Below, one piece after another: positions 8,891-17,836 of a DNA stretch of 64,000 nucleotides. Each line of letters opens with the position of its first letter. The first letter of the stretch is position 1. The notes under the pieces were generated by a model that saw only the letters and a program-made list of their open reading frames with translations, was not told the DNA's origin and ran no database searches. Origin of the DNA: Planctomycetota bacterium (lineage in GTDB: Bacteria > Planctomycetota > B15-G4). Location: assembly GCA_020638905.1 (NCBI GenBank), contig JACKHP010000021.1, forward strand, positions 13,116 through 77,115, read 5' to 3'. The translations under genes and the position numbers were made by a program.

Positions 8891-9451
8891 TCACGCGAGC
8901 TTGCGCAGCGCGTCGCCGCGCCGGACGCGGCCCGCGCGCACGACCCGGGCGTAGATGCCGCGCAGGCGCAGCGCCTTGCGCTCGGGCGCCGAGATGAACG
9001 CCAGCGCGGGCTGTCCGAAGCGCGCGGCGAACTTCGCACAGCCGGTGTGCGCCTGGTCGGTCACCTCGAGCAGCGCGTCGCCCACGGCCAGGCGCGTGCC
9101 CGGCGGAAGGTTGTCCTCGGACAGGTCGAGGTCGACGAAGAGCTGGTCGCCCGCCAGCGCCACGCGCGTCCGCCCGCGCGCCAGGAGCTCGGCCGCGCGC
9201 ACGTTCATGAGCGTGAGCTGCCGGCCCGGATGCGGCGAGCCGTCGGACGTGCGCGTCGACGGACGCGACGACCACGTGTCTCCCACGACGCCCTCGGCGG
9301 GCGAGAGCTCGGCCTCGTCGAGCTCCTCGCGCGCGTCGAACGCGGGACGCCGCACGACGAACGCCAGCTCGCCGCCGTCGCGCGGCGAGTCGAGCACGCG
9401 CGCGAGCCCGGCCTCGAGCTCGGTCGCGGTGGCGTGCAGCGGATCGCTCAT
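8891..9451 (-). CDS. MOSC-domain protein
   Basis: A 186-residue MOSC (molybdenum cofactor sulfurase C-terminal) domain protein. The diagnostic region GDQLFVDLDLSEDNLPPGTRL is followed by the conserved cysteine in GCAKFAARFG, which in the family carries or transfers sulfur to a metal cofactor. YiiM-type MOSC proteins are hydroxylaminopurine reductases, so a role in base-analogue detoxification is possible but not shown. It lies 37 bases upstream of the propeller lipoprotein gene on the same strand, so co-transcription is likely. The start at 9451 gives a normal family N-terminus. Confidence 0.8.
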   Translation of the reverse strand: MSDPLHATATELEAGLARVLDSPRDGGELAFVVRRPAFDAREELDEAELSPAEGVVGDTWSSRPSTRTSDGSPHPGRQLTLMNVRAAELLARGRTRVALAGDQLFVDLDLSEDNLPPGTRLAVGDALLEVTDQAHTGCAKFAARFGQPALAFISAPERKALRLRGIYARVVRAGRVRRGDALRKLA

Positions 9452-9553
9452 GCGCCGCATCCTCGCGCGTCCCGCAGCGTCCGGGAAGCGAAGGATTGTG
9501 CGACGCACGACGCGAGACGCGCGCGAACCGGATCGACGGCCGCCCGCCCCGCG

Positions 9554-11131
9554 CTACGGCAGGTAGTGCACCTGCTCGCCGTTCGACATCGCCTTGCCGA
9601 GGTACGCGCCGGGGTCGAGCACGACCCACTGCATGTAGACGTCGATCGGGCCGCCGCCGCCGGTCACGCCGGGCAGCAGGATCTCGCCGTTGCCGTCGGT
9701 CGGCACCGGTCCGAGGATCACGTCGGGCAGCGGCACGAGCACGCCGCCCTGGAAGGGCAGGAAGCCCGCCACGAACGAGAGCACGAGGTACGCGTTCGAG
9801 AGCGGTCGCGCGTCCTCGAGCTTGAAGTCGGCGGTGTTGCCGGTGGACAGCTCGCCGCACACGGTGAAGAGCGGGACGAGGCCACCGGTGCCGGCCTTGC
9901 CGTTGCCCAGGTCGGTGGCGGCCGTGTTGCAGGGTCCGCCCACCAGGGGCACGATCAGGTCGAGGATCACCGGCCGGTGGTCTGAGGCCGACGACGTGAC
10001 GATGCTCGGGATCAGGAAGCCGTTGAACTCGGGCGGCAGCGCGGGCGTCCCGCCGCCGCCGAACACGTCGGCCGAGTCGAACACGAAGCTGCGCCGCAGC
10101 GTGGCGATGCTGTCCTGCCAGACGAGGTAGTCGAACTTGGCGCTCGAGCCGATCGTCGCGCGGCTGCCGCTGAAGACCTGCGTCGACGCGTCGTAGGTCA
10201 TGTCGGTGCGGTCGCGGTCGGTGCCGTCGTTCGCGCCGCCGGCGGCCTGGCTGATCCAGTCGGCGGGGCCCTTCGTGCCGTTCGTGAGCTCGTCCTCGTT
10301 GAGGTCGCCGCCGGTCACGAAGAACGTCAGGGCGTCGGGCAGCAACGTCGGGTTGGGCGAGAGGATCTTGTTGTTCGGGTCGGCGCCCGACGTCCCCAGG
10401 CCGTTGAACTGGGCGTCGACGTAGTAGGCGATGTTCTTGGCCGCGGTGAGCCGGTCGGCCTTGTCCCCCGCGGTGCCGCCCGACTTGAGGTGGCTGTTGC
10501 CCACGATCACGTCGCAGGCGTAGGTCGCGTCGGGCAGGTCGATCTCGGCGGTCATGTGGCCGCGGATGCCGCCGTTGCTGCCGGGCGAGTACAGGTCGGC
10601 GAGCTGGAAGAAGTCGGAGACCTGCGTCACGCCGTCGCCGTTCACGTCGCCGAACGGGTAGCGCGACAGGATCATGTTGCGGTTGAAGCCGTCGTTGCTC
10701 GCGCTGGCGAAGATGTACGGCATGTCGAAGGTCGGCGCGTACTTCTGCACCCAGGCCGTGATCGGCGTGCTGCCGTGGAACGTGTCGAGCCCGCCGTGCA
10801 GCAGCATGCCGGCCACGGTGGTCAGCGTGCTCACGCTGTCGACGCCGCTGCCCGTGCCGTTGCCCGAGTTGTCGCCGCACTCCTGCAGGATGAGCACGTC
10901 GGGGCGCAGGGCGGCGATCATGCGCGCCACCGCGTCCCAGTCGGAGAGCGAGACGTTCGTCTTGTCGTTCGTCGAGCAGATCGCGTCCTGGACGTTCCAG
11001 GTCATGATGCGCAGGTCGGTCGCGTCCTCCTTGCCGTACTGGCCGGACGACGGGTTCCACTGGGCGGCGGCCAGCGGCGCGAGCGCGGCGCACAGACCGA
11101 GGACGAGGGCGGGACGGAGGGGTGCGCGCAT
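9554..11131 (-). CDS. Secreted endonuclease/exonuclease/phosphatase-fold protein
   Basis: A 525-residue exported protein. A signal peptide (about 1-23, ending AAA-Q) precedes an EEP-fold domain: LRIMTWNVQD (Asn), ILQECGDN (metal-binding Glu), VIVGNSHLKSG (His), VTGGDLNED (Asp-Asn), SASDHRPV (catalytic His with its Asp partner). This is the DNase I/Mg-dependent phosphatase active-site set. The final ~95 residues carry the module with core LPFQGGVL shared with the proteins at 1, 15218 and 21923. The substrate could be extracellular nucleic acid or phosphoester. With the neighbouring phosphatase fusion and nucleoside transporter it could form an extracellular nucleotide-scavenging set, which is inference from context. 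Confidence 0.85.
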   Translation of the reverse strand: MRAPLRPALVLGLCAALAPLAAAQWNPSSGQYGKEDATDLRIMTWNVQDAICSTNDKTNVSLSDWDAVARMIAALRPDVLILQECGDNSGNGTGSGVDSVSTLTTVAGMLLHGGLDTFHGSTPITAWVQKYAPTFDMPYIFASASNDGFNRNMILSRYPFGDVNGDGVTQVSDFFQLADLYSPGSNGGIRGHMTAEIDLPDATYACDVIVGNSHLKSGGTAGDKADRLTAAKNIAYYVDAQFNGLGTSGADPNNKILSPNPTLLPDALTFFVTGGDLNEDELTNGTKGPADWISQAAGGANDGTDRDRTDMTYDASTQVFSGSRATIGSSAKFDYLVWQDSIATLRRSFVFDSADVFGGGGTPALPPEFNGFLIPSIVTSSASDHRPVILDLIVPLVGGPCNTAATDLGNGKAGTGGLVPLFTVCGELSTGNTADFKLEDARPLSNAYLVLSFVAGFLPFQGGVLVPLPDVILGPVPTDGNGEILLPGVTGGGGPIDVYMQWVVLDPGAYLGKAMSNGEQVHYLP

Positions 11132-11325
11132 CAGGGTGGGCCCGGGAGAGGCGGGAGGACGGACGCGTTCGGGACGCGTCGCGGTGTCCGGGCCGACGAC
11201 CGGGAACGGACGGTGAACGTCGCGTGACGTTCGCGGCTCGTGCGTCGGCCGGCGGGCGGAACGTCATAGGATACCCGTCTCCCGGCAATCCTCCCAGCCG
11301 GGACGCCCCGAGCGAGCGACCTGCC

Positions 11326-13680
11326 ATGCCCGTCCGCCCCGCCTCCGCGCCGCGCGCCCCCCGCGCCGGACGCCCCCCGCGCCTCCTCCGGCTGCCCCTC
11401 GCCCTCGCGCTCGCCCTGTTCGTGGGCCCGCCGCCCCACGCGCTGCTGGCGCAGGAGGCCTCGGGCGCCGCGACCGCGACGCCGGCACCGGTCGCGCCCC
11501 CGTCGCCCGCGTCCGCCGCCCCCGGCGAGGCGCTCGAGCTGCTCGACGCGACGCTCTGGACGCAGCTCTCCGCCGAGCGCGCGGCGCTCTGCCGGCAGAC
11601 GTTCCGCGCGGCCCGGGCGCAGCTCGAGCGGGCGCTGCTCGACCCGACCTGGCGCGCCGCCGAGGAGCAGCCCTCCGACGCGGCCGCGCTGCCGGCCGCC
11701 GTGATCGTGGACGTCGACGAGACCGTGCTCGACAACGTCCCGTTCCAGGCGCGGCTGCTGCGCTCGGGCAGCGCGTTCACCCTCGACGCCTGGACGGCGT
11801 GGTGTCGCGAGCGCGGGGCCACGCCGCTGCCCGGCGCCGTCGAGTTCTGCCGCCGCGCCCAGGAGCTCGGCGTGACGGTGTTCTACGTCACGAACCGCGG
11901 CGCCGACGTGCGCGAGGACACGCGCGCCTGCCTGGCCGGCTGGGGCTTCCCGCTGCGCCCGGGCGTCGAGACCGTGCTCACCCGCGAGGACACGGGCGAC
12001 AAGGGACCGCGCCGCGCGGCGATCGCGTCCGGCTACCGCATCGTGCTGCTGCTCGGCGACGCGGGCGGCGACTTCAGCAGCGCGCTCGGCAACGGCTCGG
12101 CCGCGACGCGCGCGGCGGCCTTCGACGCGCGCGACGTCCACTGGGGGCGCGACTGGTTCGTGCTGCCGAACCCGATGTACGGCGCGTGGGAGTCGGCGTT
12201 CGCACCGTCCGCCGGGCAGTCGCGGCTCGACGCGCGGCTCGCCGCGCTCGACCCGTGCGGCACGCTGCCGGACGGCACGCGCACGCACGCGCACGGCGAC
12301 GACGCGTGCGCCGAGTCCGCGCCGGCCACGGCGTCCGGCGCGATCGCGTCGGCGCGCGACGAGGCGCGGCGCGCGTCCGGCGCGCGTGCGTCGGACGACG
12401 CGCTGCCGACGCATCCGCTGCTCGACGCGGGGCCGATGCCGAGCTTCAGCACGACGACGTCCTGCGGCGTGTGGCTGCGCACGAAGGCGCCTGCCGACGT
12501 GGTGCTGCGCTGCCATCCGGTGGACGATCCGGCCGACGCGCGCCTGTCGCGTCCCGTGCACACGAGCGAGGAGCACGACCTCACCGCGTCGGTCACGTTC
12601 GAGGGACTGCGTCCGGGCACGACCTACGTCTACGAGGTGTACCTCGACGGACGGCGCGCGACGCGTCCCTGGCCGCTCACGCTGCGCACGCAGCCGGCGT
12701 GGCGCGACCGCGCGCCGCCGCCCGACGTGCGCGTCGCCGTGGGGAGCTGCGCGTACGTGAACGACCCGCCGTTCGACCGTCCCGGCAAGCCGTACGGCGG
12801 CGGATACGAGATCTTCGAGCGCATCGCCGACACGTCCCCCGACCTCATGCTGTGGCTGGGCGACAACGTCTACCTGCGCGCCGGCGACTGGGAGAGCGAA
12901 GCCGGCATCCGGCACCGCTACGCGCACACGCGCGAGCTGCCCGAGCTGCAGCGCCTGCTCGGCACGACCGCGCACCTCGCCATCTGGGACGACCACGACT
13001 ACGGCCCCAACGACAGCGACCGCAGCTTCCCGCTCGCGGCGGCGGCGCGGCGCACCTTCCTCGACTACTGGCCGGACGTGACCTACCCCGAGGGCGAGGG
13101 CGTGTACCGGCGCGTCGAGCGCTCCGACGTCGAGTTCTTCCTGCTCGACGACCGCACGTGGCGCAGTCCGAACGAGGCGCCGCCCACCGACGACAAGCGC
13201 ATGCTGGGCGAGCGCCAGATGGCGTGGCTGCTCGACGCGCTGCAGTCGAGCCGCGCCACCTTCAAGGTCGTCGCGAACGGGGGACAGATGATCAACCCGA
13301 TCGTGAACTTCGAGGGCTTCGGCGACTTCCCGGCCGAGCAGCACGCGCTGCTGGCCGCCCTCGACGCGCGTCGCATCGACGGCGTGCTCTTCCTCTCGGG
13401 CGACCGCCACCACAGCGAGCTGCTGAAGCTCGAGCGCGACGCGGGTCCCCCGCTCTACGAGTTCACCTGCAGCCCGCTCACCGCCGGACCCGTCGACCGC
13501 GACCTCGATCCCGGCAACACCGCCCGCGTCGAGGGCACCCTCGTCATGCAGCGCAACTTCGGCCTGATCGAGGCCGCCGGACCGCCCGGCGCGCGCGTGC
13601 TGACGCTCTCGATCTTCTCGACCGACGGCGACCCGCTCTGGACGCGCGCGATCCCCCAGGACGAGCTGCGCTGGGAGTAG
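11326..13680 (+). CDS. Class-B/e(P4)-like HAD acid phosphatase fused to PhoD-like phosphodiesterase
   Basis: A 784-residue exported protein with an Arg-rich N-terminus and a hydrophobic signal (about 19-43, ending LLA-Q). Residues about 75-320 are an acid phosphatase of the HAD superfamily with DVDETVLDN (nucleophile D129, D131), FYVTNRG and GDKGPRR (Lys of motif III), then LLLLGDAGGDF. Residues about 370-784 are a PhoD domain: a fibronectin-like front part (LRPGTTYVYEVYLDG), then VAVGSCAY, WLGDNVYL, IWDDHDYGPND and LSGDRHHSE, the metal-binding residues of alkaline phosphatase D. The two halves are usually separate proteins. Likely role: sequential release of phosphate from extracellular nucleotides or phosphodiesters. 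The NupC-type transporter gene converges 10 bases downstream. Confidence 0.88.
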   Translation: MPVRPASAPRAPRAGRPPRLLRLPLALALALFVGPPPHALLAQEASGAATATPAPVAPPSPASAAPGEALELLDATLWTQLSAERAALCRQTFRAARAQLERALLDPTWRAAEEQPSDAAALPAAVIVDVDETVLDNVPFQARLLRSGSAFTLDAWTAWCRERGATPLPGAVEFCRRAQELGVTVFYVTNRGADVREDTRACLAGWGFPLRPGVETVLTREDTGDKGPRRAAIASGYRIVLLLGDAGGDFSSALGNGSAATRAAAFDARDVHWGRDWFVLPNPMYGAWESAFAPSAGQSRLDARLAALDPCGTLPDGTRTHAHGDDACAESAPATASGAIASARDEARRASGARASDDALPTHPLLDAGPMPSFSTTTSCGVWLRTKAPADVVLRCHPVDDPADARLSRPVHTSEEHDLTASVTFEGLRPGTTYVYEVYLDGRRATRPWPLTLRTQPAWRDRAPPPDVRVAVGSCAYVNDPPFDRPGKPYGGGYEIFERIADTSPDLMLWLGDNVYLRAGDWESEAGIRHRYAHTRELPELQRLLGTTAHLAIWDDHDYGPNDSDRSFPLAAAARRTFLDYWPDVTYPEGEGVYRRVERSDVEFFLLDDRTWRSPNEAPPTDDKRMLGERQMAWLLDALQSSRATFKVVANGGQMINPIVNFEGFGDFPAEQHALLAALDARRIDGVLFLSGDRHHSELLKLERDAGPPLYEFTCSPLTAGPVDRDLDPGNTARVEGTLVMQRNFGLIEAAGPPGARVLTLSIFSTDGDPLWTRAIPQDELRWE

Positions 13681-13690
13681 CGGGGACGTC

Positions 13691-14959
13691 CTACAGGAAC
13701 ATGCCCGCGATCGTGGCGGTCATCCACGAGGCGAAGGCGCCGCCCAGCATGGCGCGGAAGGCCAGACGCGAGAGGTCGGTCTTGCGCGTGGGGGCCAGCG
13801 GCGAGATGCCGCCGATCTGGATGCCGATCGACGAGAAGTTCGCGAAGCCGCACAGGGCGTAGGCCGCCATCTTCGCGCTGCGCGCCGACTCGAACACGCG
13901 GTCGGGGGAGATGTTGGCCATCGCGCCGGGGACGGCCTCGTGCAGGTGCGTGTAGGCCACGAACTCGTTCACCGCGATCTTGGTGCCGAGCAGGCTGCCG
14001 AAGACCTGGCAGTCGTGCCAGCCGTTGACGCCCATGATCCACGAGACGGGCGCGAAGACCCAGCCGAAGATGCGCTGCAGGCCCAGGTCGGGCATGCCGA
14101 ACCAGTGCTCGCCGATCCAGCCGATGGGCCAGTCGATGAGGTGGATGAGCGCCACGAACGCGATCAGCATGGCCATCACGTTCAGCCACAGGTTGAGGCC
14201 GTCGGTCGTGCCGTTGGCGGCGGCCTCGATCAGGTTGTGCGCGGTGCGCTCGATGCGCAGCTCGACCTTGCTGCCGGTCACCGAGACCTCGGTCTCGGGC
14301 AGCGCGATCTTCGCGATCACGAACGCGGCCGGCGCGCTGAGCACCGACGCGGTGAGCAGGTGCGGCGCGTACTCGGGGCCGAGCACGCCCATGTAGACCG
14401 CGAGCACCGAGCCGGCGATGGTGGCGAAACCGCCGGTCATCATCGCGTTGAGCTCGCTGTTCGTCATGCCGGCGATGTACGGCTTGACCACCAGCGGCGC
14501 CTCGGTCTGTCCCACGAAGACGTTGGCGGCCATGGCCATGGCCTCGGCGCCCGACACGCCCATGAGCGCCGACATGATCTTCGCCAGGACGTAGATCACG
14601 ACCTGCATCACGCCCAGGTGGTAGAGCAGCGACATGAGCGCCGAGAAGAAGATGATCACGACCAGGCCGCTGCCGGCGAAGGCGAAGATGAAGCCGCCCG
14701 AGGTCGACGGATCGGCCAGTGGACCGAAGACCATCGCGGCGCCCGGCGACGCCATGCTCACGAGCTTGCTGACCCAGGAGGCCAGCTCCTCGAAGACCGC
14801 GCGCCCTGTCTCGGTCTGCAGCAGCGCCCAGGCCAGTCCGAACTGGAGCAGCAGGCCCCAGACCACGACGCGCACGGGGACCTTGCGCTTGTGGCTCGAC
14901 ATGAGCCAGGCCACCACGCAGAAGAACAGCAGGCCGAGGAGGCCGCGCAGGACGGGCAT
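13691..14959 (-). CDS. Concentrative nucleoside transporter (NupC/CNT family)
   Basis: A 422-residue inner-membrane protein with about 8-10 hydrophobic segments. It contains the CNT signatures VFVGQTEAPLVVKPY (nucleoside contacts), GGFATIAGSVLAVY, a KIAVNEFVAY segment and ALCGFANFSSIGIQIGG. CNT proteins import nucleosides with Na+ or H+. Length is typical of bacterial members. The gene is convergent with the phosphatase fusion, only 10 bases apart, and next to a secreted nuclease-like gene, so nucleoside salvage fits the neighbourhood. The ~260 bases upstream hold a degenerate CTTCGGCCTCCGC repeat and the terminator of the next gene. Confidence 0.93.
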   Translation of the reverse strand: MPVLRGLLGLLFFCVVAWLMSSHKRKVPVRVVVWGLLLQFGLAWALLQTETGRAVFEELASWVSKLVSMASPGAAMVFGPLADPSTSGGFIFAFAGSGLVVIIFFSALMSLLYHLGVMQVVIYVLAKIMSALMGVSGAEAMAMAANVFVGQTEAPLVVKPYIAGMTNSELNAMMTGGFATIAGSVLAVYMGVLGPEYAPHLLTASVLSAPAAFVIAKIALPETEVSVTGSKVELRIERTAHNLIEAAANGTTDGLNLWLNVMAMLIAFVALIHLIDWPIGWIGEHWFGMPDLGLQRIFGWVFAPVSWIMGVNGWHDCQVFGSLLGTKIAVNEFVAYTHLHEAVPGAMANISPDRVFESARSAKMAAYALCGFANFSSIGIQIGGISPLAPTRKTDLSRLAFRAMLGGAFASWMTATIAGMFL

Positions 14960-15082
14960 GGACGATCCCTCTCCGTGGGTTCGGGACGGGGAGGGAGGTT
15001 AAGGCTTCATCGGGTTCGAGGCCAGTGCGGGCGCGCCGGTGGCGCGGTTCGTCCCACGGGCCTCCGCGTCATCGGGCCTCGG

Positions 15083-15114
15083 CTTCGGCCTCCGCCTTCG
15101 GCCTCCGCCTTCGC
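15083..15114. repeat. Short 13-bp tandem repeat related to the hexamer arrays
   Basis: Two exact 13-base copies of CTTCGGCCTCCGC (15083-15095, 15096-15108) and a partial third copy, in the gap upstream of the nucleoside transporter. The sequence looks like a decayed GGCTTC hexamer tract, the complement of the array at 5535. Confidence 0.7.
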
Positions 15115-15140
15115 TCTCGCCTCGTCCCCCCGCGAACGCA

Positions 15141-15178
15141 ACCGGCCCCGACGCTCGCGAACGAGCGCCGGGGCCGGT
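15141..15178 (-). terminator. Long hairpin terminator of the secreted 782-residue protein
   Basis: A 17-bp stem with a single A-C mismatch (15141-15157 against 15162-15178) and the loop CGAA, 39 bases beyond the stop codon of the minus-strand gene ending at 15218. There is no U tract. It also insulates the transporter gene downstream. Confidence 0.65.
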
Positions 15179-15217
15179 CACTGCCGTCCTCGCGGACGGC
15201 GCGTCAGCTCGGGACGA

Positions 15218-17566
15218 TCAGGGCGTGGTGGTGAAGACGCCGTTGGTCGACGCGAAGAAGCAGATCGCGGCCGGATCCGGGATCCAGGCCTGCCAGACGA
15301 GCGGGAAGTTCGCCGGGGCGCCGCTCCACGGGAGCGTGAACGACAGGTCGCCGGCGAAGGTCGGCAGCGCCGGGAAGATGAAGTCGGGCGCCGGGATGAG
15401 CGTTCCGCACTTGAACGGGGCGTTGATCTGGCTGAATCCGAGCACGATGTAGACATTCGAGTTCGGACGCATCTTCGTGAGGTTGAACTCGATGTTCGTC
15501 GTGGACGACGGATCGAGCACACCGTTGATCTCCAGCTCGGGCGTGCCCAGCGTGCCGGGGATGCCCGTGCCGATGCTCGGCCAGCTCTTGTGACCGATGT
15601 ACAGCAGCGAGTTGTAGCTGTCGTCGTCGACGCCGCCGTTGAAGCAGGTCGTGAAGTCGCCGTCGTCGTTGGTGTCGTAGATGATGCCGGCACCCAGCAC
15701 GAGTCCGCCCAGGGCACGCGAGTCGGCCGTGTCGAGGCCGGTCGTGCTCATGTCGGCGAACGCCGTCTCGGAGATGTTCTGCGAGCAGGTCGTGCCCGAG
15801 GCCACCGAGTTGCTGTCGGCGATCTGCAGGAAGGTGAGCAGCCAGTCGCGGTCGCTGTTCACGCCGCGATGGATGTCGCCCGTCTTGCACACGAGGTCGA
15901 GCTCGTAGCTGAACGTGGCCGGGTCGTACACGGCGCGCACGAGGCCCACCGCGAAGTCGGCCGGATCGAAGATCTCGAGCGCCGAGAGGAAGTAGATGTT
16001 GCCGACCGAGTCGAACATCGGGGGCGACATCGACGGACCGATCGGCGTTCCGCCGGTCACGTTGAGCAGCGGGACGAGGCGGCCGATCACGCTGCCGCCC
16101 GGGCCGTCGAGGATCGGCTTGCCCGTGCCGCCGGGACCGAACGTGCCGTCGTTGTAGGCCGCCATCGTCCAGCTCGTGGAGCCGGTGGTGTGGTCGACCT
16201 TGGCCACCGCGATCATGTTGACCGGGTGGTTGCTTCCGCTCTTGCTCGGGTGCGCGCCGGTCGCGGCGACGAGCAGGTCACCGTTCTGGTCGACCTTGAG
16301 CGCGGCCTGTCCGACACCGCCGCGGAACGCCACCTGGCTCTCGTAGAGCATGAACTCGAGGCTGCCCGCGGGCAGGAGCGTGGTCGCGAAGGTCGAGTTG
16401 TCCGTGATCGACGTGGGCAGGACGAGCGCCTTGGTGCCGGTCTTGCTGCCGGTGCCGTCGAGCCCGACCAGGTTGATGGCCGCCGTCAGGGTGGCGCCGG
16501 TGGCCTTGGCCAGCTGGGCCGTCATGCCGTGCGTGCTGGACAGCATGGCGAAGTTGTCGCTCGAGTAGCTCGCCGCACCGCGCGTCTCGGCGATGCCCGG
16601 ATCGAGGAACGTCGTGATGCCCGTGCTGAGCAGCGAGCCGATCGGACCACGCACGTACATCGCGTTGGCGGCCGAGGGCGTGCCGAAGGTCGTGGTGAGC
16701 ACGAACGGGCCGGTGCCCGAGACCAGCGGGGGCATGCTCGACGGGGTCAGGTGCACGTCGGCGCTGGCGCTCACGAACTCGTCGACCGCGACCAGGTCCT
16801 TCAGGCCGACCACGTCGTTGCTGAGCACGTTCTGGACGTTGGCGTCACGCAGCGCCATCGACACCGCGTAGAGGTGGTTGGCGTTGAGCGGCGTGAGGCC
16901 GCAGCCGCCGGTCACTCCCGACCCGTCGGCGCGGAAGAAGACGTTGCCGTCCTCGTCGACCGAGCCCAGTCCGAACTGCGAGACGTTGCTGATGATGTCG
17001 CAGCTGTTCGAGGCGGCCATGACGCGCTCGACGTAGAGGCGGCCGGGCGTCTCCTCGCGGTAGTTCACGATGCCACCGACCACGCCGTTGTACGACGAAC
17101 CGGCATCGGTCGTGCCGAACTCGGTGAGCGCCACGCCGAACTGGTGCGTGCTGCGCGTCGTCGTGCGGAACTGCGTCGGCGCGTTGTTGTGCGCGGCCGT
17201 GTTGTTCACGCCCGTTCCGGGGACCGTCCAGTAGCCGTAGCTCTTGCCGGAGATGTCGACGCCGCTCTTCTGGAGACGGCTCATCGACTGCGACGAGAGG
17301 CCGCTCGAGTTGAACCCCGAGCTGCTCTTGCTCGTCTTCACGATCGGCGCGATGCCGAAGCGCGTGCCCCAGCGGGTCTGGAAGTTGGTGAGGTCGACGA
17401 CGAAGTCGTTGACCTGCTCCGAGCCGTCCAGGGCGGTGCTGTCGGCCCACGGAGAGACGGTGTCGCCGCCGCCACACTGCGTGGCGTCGGTGCTGTCCTG
17501 CGCCAGAGCGGCAGGAGCGAGGGCTCCAGCGATCAGGAGCGCCAGGTAGCGCGCGCGAAGGGACAT
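15218..17566 (-). CDS. Large secreted protein of unknown function with planctomycete C-terminal module
   Basis: A 782-residue protein with a clear signal peptide (about 1-22, ALA-Q). The mature part is rich in Ser, Thr, Gly and Asn and poor in charge, with many short beta-like segments and phrases such as YNDGTFGPGGTGKPIL and VDQNGDLLVAATG; I recognise no catalytic motif. Few Cys residues are present, several as possible disulfide pairs (TTCSQN, TTCFNGG). The last ~95 residues carry the shared module, here with APFKCGTL, in which the usual second Gly is Cys. It is probably a surface or extracellular structural protein. The 270 bases upstream (17567-17836) are less GC-rich just before the start and probably hold its promoter. 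Confidence 0.8.
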   Translation of the reverse strand: MSLRARYLALLIAGALAPAALAQDSTDATQCGGGDTVSPWADSTALDGSEQVNDFVVDLTNFQTRWGTRFGIAPIVKTSKSSSGFNSSGLSSQSMSRLQKSGVDISGKSYGYWTVPGTGVNNTAAHNNAPTQFRTTTRSTHQFGVALTEFGTTDAGSSYNGVVGGIVNYREETPGRLYVERVMAASNSCDIISNVSQFGLGSVDEDGNVFFRADGSGVTGGCGLTPLNANHLYAVSMALRDANVQNVLSNDVVGLKDLVAVDEFVSASADVHLTPSSMPPLVSGTGPFVLTTTFGTPSAANAMYVRGPIGSLLSTGITTFLDPGIAETRGAASYSSDNFAMLSSTHGMTAQLAKATGATLTAAINLVGLDGTGSKTGTKALVLPTSITDNSTFATTLLPAGSLEFMLYESQVAFRGGVGQAALKVDQNGDLLVAATGAHPSKSGSNHPVNMIAVAKVDHTTGSTSWTMAAYNDGTFGPGGTGKPILDGPGGSVIGRLVPLLNVTGGTPIGPSMSPPMFDSVGNIYFLSALEIFDPADFAVGLVRAVYDPATFSYELDLVCKTGDIHRGVNSDRDWLLTFLQIADSNSVASGTTCSQNISETAFADMSTTGLDTADSRALGGLVLGAGIIYDTNDDGDFTTCFNGGVDDDSYNSLLYIGHKSWPSIGTGIPGTLGTPELEINGVLDPSSTTNIEFNLTKMRPNSNVYIVLGFSQINAPFKCGTLIPAPDFIFPALPTFAGDLSFTLPWSGAPANFPLVWQAWIPDPAAICFFASTNGVFTTTP

Positions 17567-17836
17567 AGGTTGCGATCCTTGGGTGTGAAGGGAGAGGTCG
17601 AGGGGGACGAGAACCCGTGCGAGGCTTGGACTGGTCCACGCACCGCGCCCGAGTATCGGTGAACTTCCATGTTCTCAGGATGTGGGCAATGTGAAAAGGC
17701 CCGACGCGGTCGATCTTGCCGCCGAATCGGCCTGCGCGTGCAATCCCTTTCCCCCCAGCGGCTTGCGGCGGGCCGTCGGGAGAGGCCCGGATCGCGTCCC
17801 GGCCCGGCGAGCGGTGGTGGGCGAGGGCCCTGCGCC

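Noticed and set aside
11122..11325. Longer N-terminus of the phosphatase fusion from 11122
   Set aside because: The added residues are Arg-rich, overlap the promoter of the divergent nuclease-like gene, and would bury the signal peptide; ATG 11326 is the better start.
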